DNA of 64,000 nucleotides from Dactylonectria macrodidyma (taxonomy: Eukaryota > Ascomycota > Sordariomycetes > Hypocreales > Nectriaceae), in assembly GCA_020744425.1 (NCBI GenBank), contig JAGMUV010000002.1, positions 4,446,501 to 4,510,500 on the forward strand, written 5' to 3'. Positions 55,734 to 64,000 of the stretch are shown here, piece after piece. Each line of letters opens with the position of its first letter. Position 1 is the first letter of the stretch. The position numbers were made by a program, and so were the translations under genes. The notes below the pieces were generated by a model. It was not told where the DNA came from. It searched no databases and was given only the letters and a program-made list of their open reading frames with translations.

Positions 55734-58700
55734 ATGTCACTTTATCGATCTGGAACGCGACGCAGGCCGGCTGGTGGCCCTCAAATGGAGCCCCCAACTG
55801 GCAACATGCTCCTCAATCGCTCTGTAACTCGACGCAAAGCCGCTGGGTCTGAGCAGAAGAAGGGATATGGGGTTGTTCGGCAGGGGATCCGGCAGCTCTA
55901 TCCTGAGGAAGGGTCTGGCAAAAAGACGGACATGGAGTAAGCAAAACTGGAACATCAAGACCGAGAGGTGTAACTCACCGGGCCTGACAGTGTTGTTTTC
56001 GTTCCGGGTCTTGGAGCCCATCCCGAGACGAGCTGGCAATCCACAACCACCGGCTTCAACTGGGTTAAAGACAAGGAGGGGATCGCCCGAGACTTTCCCA
56101 ACGCGCGAGTTCTCTTGTATATGTACGAGTCTGCATGGCAAGGACAGCTAAAAGTGAAGCAGAGTATCCATAATCTTGCTTGGACTCTGCTAGAAGGCTT
56201 GCAGTCGGAAAGAAAGGTCTGTGGTTGGACTTTTCATTAATGTTCAGAAGGCTTCACCCAACTAACATGCCGACACAGGAGTCAGAAATATCAAAGCCTA
56301 TTGTGTTTGTTGGACACAGCATGGGAGGTCTAGTAATTGCTAAGGTCTGAACCTAAGATACCCTCATCTACCACAACCAGCACCTAACGAGATTCTAGGC
56401 CGTTTGCTTAGCAGAATCCCAGTCTCACCACTTTCCGAGGATGTTCGAGGATATTGCTGGATGCGCCCTCTTCGGCACACCGTTCCGTGGTGCTGATGCT
56501 GCCTCTGGTGCCGCCATGATTTCTCACGTCGGCGAGATGATCGACTGGACTGTAGCCTCAAAACTCCTCGAACTGATGAAGCCCGGCGATGAGGGTTTGA
56601 AAGAGTTGAGGGATGAATTTGTGCGCGTGGCGACGAAGTTGAACCCGAAGATTGGGCTGTATGGCTTCTGGGAGGAGCAGCCAACAAAAATGTCTGACCT
56701 CTCTGGTGTGCCAGAGTTTCTCAGGAAGATCCACATTCCTCTTCCTAAGAGGGTTGCCGAGTTTGTGAGTAGAGACTCGGCAGTCCTGGGTGGCAACATG
56801 GAGGCCATGGGCTTGGCTGCTTCCCACCGAGACCTGGTGAAGTTTGAGAGTGCCAAAGATGAGCGGTATGCGTTGGTACGCGGCCCTCTGAAAAGACTGA
56901 TTCATGATGCCCATCGCGTGGTGAAGAATCGGCGCCAATCCGTCCGATTACTCGACCCCGAGTTGAAACAGAAAGCCTTGGACACGTTTGACGGCGTCCC
57001 GGTATCCAGAAAGCGGAAGATTGTTGGAAAGTCAACTACACCTTCATCATGGATTCCAAACGAGGAACACTATATTGCTTGGCTGGCAAAGCTCGACGGT
57101 GCCCAGGGACCCTCGTTGGCAACACGAGGAGATTGTCTATGGATCCGTGGCCCAGACGGTAGAGGCAAGACGAGTGCCACCCTGGCAGCACTGGACGGAA
57201 TTGATCAAATGAGGGAGGCGAATCCAAACATGGCAGCCCTGCTAGCCTACTTCTTCTGCGACAACGGGTCCGACTATGATACGGCTGAGGAGTTACTCAA
57301 GTCTCTTTTGCGGCAGCTTATTGAACAGCGAGAAGAATTGGCAGTACGCGCCAAATTCCTTCTCAGAAAGAAGGGCAAGGAGGACTCAAAGAGCCAGCAA
57401 CTGACGGTCGAGAACCTGTGGCAGGTTCTGAAAGATGTTCTCGCGGACGAGGAGCTTGCAAGGACTAGGGTGTATCTCGTGGTAAATAACCTCGAAGCAC
57501 TACAGGAATCGGATTCTACGAGCACATTCATGAGCCTCCTGATGCTTGAGCTTGAGCAGATGAATAGCGGCAGAAAGTCGATCGTAAGGTGGATGATCAC
57601 CAGCGCCTACAGTGTTGGGCAGGAGCTCAAAGGTCGATCAGTCCGGGTGATCGACTTGGAGGATGAAAAGTATGGGGACCAAGTCCAGCGAGAACTCCGA
57701 AGACACGCTCACGAGAAGGTTTCTGACCTGGTGAAGCGGAAGGAATACAGCAAAGCGCTGGAATACTACGCGGGCAGTCTGATCGGGAGACGAGCTCAGA
57801 ACACTCAATGGATCGACATCACCATCGTCCAGCTCGAACAGCTCTCTCAGAACAGCAATGACCTTCAAATACGCCTTCATTTGGAGATTGTTCCGCAGCA
57901 GCTCGACGATCTTCTCACCGCTGCTTGGCGTCGCGTTTTCGAGCTCAATAGCAAAGATGTCCACGAAATCAAAGAAATGCTGCGGGTTCTAGTCCTGACC
58001 AATGAAGATCCGACAGAGGAAGAGCTCGGCCTCCTTTCTGGCTTGTATTCGACTCCTCAACAGAGAGCAGAGCTAGACGATGTTGTGAGCAAATGCGGGC
58101 CACTAATTAAGCTCAAACGGAGTGGCAAGTCGGAGATGAGGGTTTGCTTCATTGAAGATGTTGTCAAAACCCATCTTTTCGACAACGCCTCCAAGCTGCT
58201 GGGGCTCTCAGACGAAGACATCAAGCTGCAGCACGGCATGTTGGCGTTCCGGGCTTTCAGTCACATCTTGGAAAAGTTCAAATTCGCTGAAACAGAGGAG
58301 TGGACTGAGGGTGAAGGTCACGCCGAAAACGTCGATCAAGCAGACGAAGGAGCAGACGAAACTACGGAAGAGAAGCACGAAGACGAAACAGAACATTTCG
58401 ATGAGGATGGCGATCAAGGCAACGACTCAGACGACGGAACCAACTTAGACGACGAGACCGACTCAGACGATGACGATGGGGGCCAGGACGGAGATGCATT
58501 GACTACCTACTCCCATTACTCTGACACTGACTCAGTTCTGTCGGAGGAAGCTGAATATGAGGACGACGACCCCGAAGCTGCAATGCTAAAAGACGTGGTC
58601 AAGGCATTACCATACGCAGTGAAGAACTGGTTGTCCCATGCCAGTAGAGCAACTGCCGAGATTGCTGAAGCCCTGAGTGAGGAAAGGGATTTCTGGATGC

Positions 58701-61700
58701 GAGACTCAATCATACGGCGCCGCTGGCTTACCGAGCACACCCGCCTTGGTGGGACTAATGATTCGTTCAGGTACTTTGATCGCTCCCAGTTGACAGGGCT
58801 CCATGTCGCCGCGGCAATCGGGTTCAGACAATTGATTGTTGCTCTGATGAAAAATGGGCATGAAGATGAGATCAACATGAGGGATGCATGGGATAACACA
58901 CCTGTAAGAATCCCCTCTTATCAAACTAGTCCGACCTTGAGTCGTGCCATGGGAGAATTTGATACTAATCAGACCTATGATGTCGATACAGCTCCATTTT
59001 GCCGCCCATTTCGGACGCGATGATCTTGCTGAAGAGCTGCTCAACCAGGGTGCCTCAATAGATGACGGCAGTGAGAGTTGCTTCGAGACACCGCTATGCA
59101 TGGCCGCTGCAGAAGGGAGAGTCAGAGTCATGGCCAACCTCTTACAGAGAGGAGCCAATCCGAATACAATCAGCGAGAATTACGGAGGCGTGATTAATGC
59201 AGCTATTGAATCGGGCAACTGCGAAGCGGTTGAGCTCCTTGTCGCAAGAAATGTTTCTCTTGCCAGTCGGGAGAGCGACGTGATGGCGATGCTGGAAGTT
59301 CGTGATAAAGAGGCCGAGAGTAAGGAGGCAGAGGATGCGAAAAATGAAGGCAATAATGAGGAAGCAGAAGACAACGAGAACAACGCCAGCATTACCGAAA
59401 ACGACAACGACAATGAGAGTGACAATGACAACGACAATGGCAACGAGAGTGACGAGGAAGAAGAAGAAATCATCTGGTCACCACTAGCTCTTGCGGCTTC
59501 GCGCTCGGACTTGACAATGTTCAACTTTCTCATTGAGAAGTATTCGACCAAACTACCGTCAGAGGAGTTTGACACGGCACTTGTCCAGGCTGCGAAGAGT
59601 GGTCGCCTAGAGGCTTTCAAGCGCCTGTTCACCGACTACAAGCACCCTCAAGAAGCGTTCCAGGTCTCACTCAACGAGGCAACGGACGAGAAGAATTATG
59701 ATATTGTGATGCTTCTGCTGGAGCAGTGTCCGGACCTCGACTGTGACACGGCCTTCTTCAACACTTGCCTCGGCGACGATGGGCCGCAAGATATCCAGGT
59801 TCTGGAGGCCATATGGGAATACACCCACGGGTCGATATCCACAGAGACGATGGACAATTCGTTGTACTTGGCTACGGATTTCGAGTCTACTGAAACTGTC
59901 AAGTTGCTGCTTAGGTTTGGAGCCAGCCCTGATGCGACTGGTGAGAAGTAAGTGGCAGAGCCTTTTCTACACCATTGGCGCGAGATTATGCTAACCGTGG
60001 CTTCGTCCCGCAGATACGGCAACGCCCTGACAGCCGCAGCATATGATGGTACACTGAACATTGTGAATTTCCTTCTGGATTACAAGGCCGACGTCAACGC
60101 TCCAGATGGCTGGGCTCTCCAGACTGCCGCCGCTCAGGGCCACATGGAAATTGTCGAACTGCTCTTGAATCGCGGCGCAAATGTAAACGCGTTCACTACA
60201 CATGAGGACATGCAACAAGGAACCGCCCTACAGGCAGCCGTTGAAGCGGGTAACGAAGAGATCGTCGAGCTTCTCCTCTCACACGGCGCCGACCCCAACC
60301 TGGGCGGAGGCGAACTGACGTGTCCAATCATCGCGGCGGCAAAGAAAGGAGAAAAGGATATTCTCGAGCGCTTGATCCAGGAAAAGGCAGACGTGGATGT
60401 CTGCGGCGGGCAGTATCATGCGAGCCCTATCACCTATGCTGTCTTGTCCCTCCCTCCCTCATCGATCCGCTCACTCCTCGACGCTGGCGCGGACATCAAC
60501 CTCGCCGACCGGGACGGAGATACAGCGCTCATCCTGGCATCGTGGTCCGGAGACGCCGAGATCGTGCAGTTTCTGCTCGATCGGGGCGCGGACGTCTTGC
60601 ATAGGAACAATGCCGGCAAGAACGCGCTGCAGATGGCGCTAGAACACGAACAATCAGCATGTGTCAAGATCCTCGTTGCTCACGTATCTGTGATCATGGA
60701 AGCAGTCAGGGTTGCGGTAGAGGCGGGCGATGCCGCGGTGATTGCCGTGGTCCGGAGCGTGGAGAGCCGCAAGCAGGGACTCGACTACGACGACGAACTG
60801 AGTTTTGCTCCCGAGCGAGATATAAGGGAGGACAGGCAAAGCTCCGTCACTTTGACAGAGGAGCCCCAGATGCACGCAACGGTTGGAGGGATTCGCGACC
60901 TGGATCCAAGCCCATCTATGTTTGGATATGAAGCTCAACCAGAACCTCAAGCTGTTAGTAGCACGTTTCCACAGGAAACTAAGAACGATTGGACTTCGAC
61001 AACTGGCCCAACCCCTTGGCAACCGCTCGAAACTTCTCATGTCGCGCGGCCTGACAGCATAGCTACGGAAGATCCGCAACGGTTCACCAACCAGTCTCCT
61101 CCTTTCTGGAACAAGGGTGCTGCTCCTCCACCGAGGGGATACCAAACGACCCCGCCAGGGCAGCCCTCCATCAGAAGAAAGCCAGTCACCAGTCCCCCAG
61201 CATCTGAGGTGTACGGAAATGTGCCTCCACCTGCGGTCGGTCCACAGTTTGCAAACGAGATGGTGGGCCAGCCTCCGCAGCAGCCTCCGCAGCAGCCTCC
61301 AGCAATGTTTCAGCAGAGAACACAGCAGTTGATGAGTACACCAACCCAACAAGGCACGTCTCCGCCCCAGACGACGAGCCCATATCGACAGCAGCAGCTT
61401 CAGTCAAGTCCCGGTCAGTTTCAGCAGCAGCAACAACAACAAAGTCCAAATGGAGCGCAATGGAACCAGAATCGGTATTCAGCCCACCAGCAACAGCAAC
61501 AGCAACAGCAACAACCGGGCCCTGCTTTGTACGGAGACAACCGCATTTCTTCCCAACAGCAGACTCATCAACAGGAAACGCCAATGACGCTTCAGCCTAG
61601 GCCATACTCACAGACGGCGATGGAGCCTGGGTATCAGGGAAGCGGTCCAAGCTACCCCGGGCAACGTAAACAACAGTATGACCAACCCATTCAGCAGCAG

Positions 61701-61820
61701 CAACAACAACAACCGCAGCAACAACAGCAGCAACAACAGCAGCAACAACAGCAGCAGCAGGCTTCGAGATCTTCATTTCTAGGAAGGAATATTGGGTGGT
61801 CGGATTACCGCCAAATGTAA
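55734..61820 (+). CDS. STAND/NLR-like protein: alpha/beta-hydrolase, NACHT-like NTPase, ankyrin repeats, poly-Q tail
   Basis: Six exons, 55734-55936, 55991-56216, 56279-56344, 56399-58903, 58992-59947 and 60014-61820, join in frame to 1,920 aa. Residues about 55-310 are a SERAC1/SesB-like hydrolase: VVFVPGLGAH, the nucleophile elbow GHSMGG (Ser157), FGTPFRGAD and SHRDLVKF (His308). A P-loop domain follows (about 410-700) with Walker A GPDGRGKTS at 416-424; the Walker B-like strand VYLVVNNLEAL has Asn-Asn where Asp is usual. An acidic linker lies at about 810-890. Ankyrin repeats run from about 960 to 1480, interrupted by a D/E/N-rich insert (1100-1160). The tail from about 1735 is Gln-rich. 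Such hydrolase-NTPase-repeat proteins act in fungal non-self recognition or heterokaryon incompatibility in some cases; here that is inference. Start uncertain: ATGs at 55785 and 55806 are alternatives. Confidence 0.85.
61260..61765 (+). repeat. CAG/CAA trinucleotide tracts coding poly-Gln
   Basis: Mixed CAG/CAA runs are at about 61276-61310, 61390-61442, 61480-61516 and 61695-61760, the last coding about 20 glutamines with few interruptions. CCGCAGCAGCCT units at 61276-61300 repeat as a 12-mer. They form the C-terminal tail of the STAND-type protein. Mixed codons suggest selection for the peptide rather than simple slippage alone. Confidence 0.85.
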
Positions 61821-62345
61821 TTAACAGCACAAACCGATGTACTAGAGCTCGTAATTAGGATTCAATTACGGAGGACCATTTCAAAAGTCTTTGCCAGCGC
61901 GCAAGCCACATTTTGCTCATTCTTCTTAAAAGAACATTACGTATATCTTATAAACGTTAGCACTAAAAGAGGCCCTAAATTATAGCGCACTTAACCCACT
62001 AGCTAGCTAGAATTTAGGTCTGATACCACTAAAGCTACAGCAGATTTAGCAGATGTTAGCCTGTAGCGATATGAGGCTGGATGGGCTGTTAGCAAGGTTG
62101 TGATTGATTCTAATACACCTTGGTTGAACTGCGCCTTATCGATAAGACCAAGAAATGAATGTTTACTAGAAATCTGCCACACAAAAGTGGGGCCCCGCAC
62201 TATTGGACCTCTCACCGCCTTCCTAGTTCGGAGAGGTTGGTCGCTTTTCCAATGGCAGAAAGATAATTTTTGTTTCTGGTGGCGGGACGGATTGCGAAAG
62301 TCTAGCGACGATTCTTCAAGATACCCCCCAAAACACCAACACAAC
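61821..62345. other. Spacer between STAND-type gene and Rcl1
   Basis: 525 bp, AT-rich in the first half (TTAGCACTAAAAGAGGCCC, GCTAGCTAGAATTTAGG). The Rcl1 frame is open upstream to an ATG at 62100, but that part has no homology-like features; I place it in the leader. Confidence 0.55.
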
Positions 62346-63560
62346 ATGTCGAATTCTTCGCCAGAATTCCTCCGATTCGCTGGCCACCGGGCCTTTACGC
62401 AGCGGATAGTGCTGTCGACGCTGACGGGCCGGCCCATCCACATCGCCAAGGTGCGCAGCTCGTCGCCCACGAACCCAGGCCTGGCGCCTCATGAGATCTC
62501 GTTCCTGCGGCTCGTCGAGGCCGTCACCAACGGCAGCTCGATGCAGATCTCGTATACTGGTACCACCATCACCTACCACCCGGGCCTAGTGACGGGCACC
62601 ATGGCCGGCTTCGGCGCCTCGGACGGCGACGTCATCGAGCACAACATCCCGGTGAACAACACCCGCGGCGTCACCTACTTCCTCATGCCGCTGTGCCTGC
62701 TGGCGCCCTTCTCCAAGGCCCACATGAACGTCCGCTTCGTCGGGCCGGGCGTCATCACCTCGTCCACCGAGACGGGCGACATCTCCGTCGACTCCTTCCG
62801 AACCGCCATCCTCCCCCTTTTCGGCCTCTTCGGCATCCCCCCCGCGCGTATAGAGTTGAGGGTACTGCAGCGGTCGTGCGCCGGGCCCGGCGGACGCGGA
62901 GGCGGCGGCTGCGTGGAGCTGCGGTTCGCGAGCCAGGTCCGGCTGCCCAAGACGCTGCACCTGAACCGCAGCCCGGGGCGCATAAAGAAGATCCGAGGCG
63001 TCGCATACTGCACGGGAGTCTCCGCGTCCAACAATGCGCGGATGATCCATTCCGCTCGTGAGGTCCTCAACCCTTTCGTGTCCGATATCCACGTCGCCGC
63101 CCAATACGACCAGGCGCCGCTCGTGCCCACCGGCGACAAGGCCGGGAGCAAGAGACGTCTAGGCATCGGTTTTGGACTGAGCTTGGTGGCCGAGTCCAAC
63201 TCGGTAGGAGTCATCTACTCGGCCGACGTTGTCGTCCCGCCAGAGGGTCAAGTGGTGCCCGAAGAAATCGGCAAGCGGTGCGCCTATCAGCTCCTGGAGA
63301 CCATCGCACAAGGGGGCTGCGTGACCCGGGTTTCGGCCAGCACGATCCTCACGCTGATGGCCATGGGATCGGAAGACGTCGGCCGGCTACGGATAGGCCG
63401 AGACGTCATCGGCACCGAGGAGATGGTGGGACTGGCAAGAGACTTGAAGACGTTTGGAGCGAGCAGCTGGGGCTTGCGGGACGTGGGCGATGAGACGGAT
63501 GATATCATTATTTCTGTTAAGGGTTCTGGCGTTGGCAACGTGGGTCGGAAGATAGCGTGA
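62346..63560 (+). CDS. rcl1: RNA 3'-terminal phosphate cyclase-like protein Rcl1
   Basis: Nucleolar factor that works with the GTPase Bms1 in 18S rRNA processing (A2 region cleavage). Single exon, 404 aa from the ATG at 62346 (MSNSSPEFLRFAGHRAFTQR). An upstream in-frame ATG at 62100 would add 82 residues unlike the family. Family blocks are FLRFAGHRAFTQRIVLSTLT, APHEISFLRLVEAVTNGS, ISYTGTTITYHPG and RGVTYFLMPLCLLAPFSK. Later come HLNRSPGRIKKIRGVAYCTGVS and a GGCVTRVSASTILTLMAMG block. RtcA-type cyclases need a C-terminal catalytic His, which sits in a region that differs here, in agreement with the non-cyclase Rcl1 branch. Length is slightly above yeast Rcl1 (367 aa). Confidence 0.94.
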   Translation: MSNSSPEFLRFAGHRAFTQRIVLSTLTGRPIHIAKVRSSSPTNPGLAPHEISFLRLVEAVTNGSSMQISYTGTTITYHPGLVTGTMAGFGASDGDVIEHNIPVNNTRGVTYFLMPLCLLAPFSKAHMNVRFVGPGVITSSTETGDISVDSFRTAILPLFGLFGIPPARIELRVLQRSCAGPGGRGGGGCVELRFASQVRLPKTLHLNRSPGRIKKIRGVAYCTGVSASNNARMIHSAREVLNPFVSDIHVAAQYDQAPLVPTGDKAGSKRRLGIGFGLSLVAESNSVGVIYSADVVVPPEGQVVPEEIGKRCAYQLLETIAQGGCVTRVSASTILTLMAMGSEDVGRLRIGRDVIGTEEMVGLARDLKTFGASSWGLRDVGDETDDIIISVKGSGVGNVGRKIA

Positions 63561-63685
63561 AAGCAACATATTTCAATGTTGAAAAATGAGATACACCATA
63601 CACACTTACACACACAAACACGCATACGCCCCAATATCCATGCACGCTTTGCTGTTCCGCTTTTGCATTTCCGTCATAATCCTTG

Positions 63686-63997
63686 CTACTGTCTATCCGT
63701 TTGCACAGTTCGATTGGTCACGGTGCCCCCGCGCCGGCGTGCCTGTAGGGCTGCCATGGTAGCTCCATAGCTCAGCGAACGGAGCGAGTGAGCCGCGGTC
63801 CTCTCCAGGTCCATGGCTGCCGAGCGGATGGACTGGATAACGTGATACTCGCCGAGGATCGCATTTCCGGAGCTTAGGAGGTCGGAAAGATGCGACCTCG
63901 AAGATTCCTCCATTGAATCCTCTCGAGAGAGTGACTCTGATTCGCCGTTTTGGTCGTTGCCGTCGTCGGCGTCGCTAGCACGACGAAGCGGTTGCAT
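63686..63997 (-). CDS. Hypothetical protein, probably truncated at window edge
   Basis: The minus-strand frame is open to the right edge of the window and ends with a stop at 63686-63688. The visible 103 residues have an acidic/Ser-rich start (SESLSREDSMEES) and a helical C-terminal half (LLSSGNAILGEYHVIQSIRSAAMDLERTAAHSL) ending in an Arg-rich stretch. I do not recognise the family. An ATG lies at 63997, but the frame continues past it (Glu codon before), so this is more likely the last exon of a gene extending beyond the window. It converges with Rcl1, 125 bp apart. Confidence 0.45.
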   Translation of the reverse strand: MQPLRRASDADDGNDQNGESESLSREDSMEESSRSHLSDLLSSGNAILGEYHVIQSIRSAAMDLERTAAHSLRSLSYGATMAALQARRRGGTVTNRTVQTDRQ

Positions 63998-64000
63998 TTC

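Noticed and set aside
62100..62345. Upstream in-frame extension of Rcl1
   Set aside because: The added 82 residues are Trp/Arg/Cys-rich and unlike Rcl1, whose family starts at MSNSSPEFLRF; treated as leader.

Overview
The window is nuclear DNA of a filamentous ascomycete, most likely a Sordariomycete (Hypocreales-like gene content is my inference; no marker here fixes the genus). The evidence is short spliceosomal introns (44-223 nt) with GTRNGT-type donors and CTRAC/CTAAT-like branch sites, C-rich third codon positions in highly expressed genes, CT-rich leaders before start codons, fungus-restricted families (Clr5 domain, PF11951-type regulator, DUF6601) and a NACHT/ankyrin protein of the fungal STAND type. 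I rebuilt 20 complete protein-coding genes by joining exons; every spliced model closes in frame. One more partial gene lies at the right edge. I saw no tRNA, rRNA or CRISPR.

Layout. 1-1000 holds only a small GGGCCGA minisatellite. 1.0-8.5 kb: a Clr5/TPR-like protein (+), a J-domain protein with a glycine-zipper tail (+), a PF11951-type regulator (-), the spliceosomal core protein SmB with a 9-nt micro-exon (-), and ribosomal protein uL5/L11 (+), the last two divergent. 9.9-14.5 kb: ATP synthase alpha (+) and NAD(P)H-hydrate dehydratase (+). Two related MITE-like inverted-repeat elements sit at 2.8-3.1 and 12.6-12.8 kb. 14.5-21.4 kb is a 6.9-kb gene desert ahead of a 544-aa protein of unknown function (+), which appears to have a 5' UTR intron ending one base before its ATG. 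24.1-26.7 kb: PP2A activator (-) and exosome subunit Rrp46 (+), divergent. 26.7-30.3 kb is a second long gene-free leader, before an NAD kinase with a very long disordered N-terminus (+), followed by a homeodomain factor (-). 38.6-45.2 kb: Ran GTPase (-), proteasome chaperone Nas2 (-), PWI/RS splicing factor (+) and NuA4 subunit Eaf6 (+). 46.6-55.1 kb: S9C peptidase (+), TAF3-like histone-fold protein (+), PPR protein (-) and DUF6601 membrane protein (-). 55.7-61.8 kb: a 1,920-aa alpha/beta-hydrolase + NACHT-like + ankyrin + poly-Q protein (+). 62.3-63.6 kb: Rcl1 (+).

Most genes are housekeeping: splicing (SmB, PWI/RS), ribosome and rRNA processing (uL5, Rcl1, Rrp46), energy and NAD(P) metabolism (Atp1, hydrate dehydratase, NAD kinase), transcription (TAF3, Eaf6), proteostasis (Nas2, J protein, S9C peptidase) and nuclear transport (Ran). 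They are single-gene units, several sharing short divergent promoters. The most unusual locus is the STAND-type gene at 55.7-61.8 kb, whose architecture (SesB-like hydrolase, P-loop NTPase, ankyrin sensor, glutamine-rich tail) matches fungal NLR-like proteins linked to non-self recognition. That role is inference.
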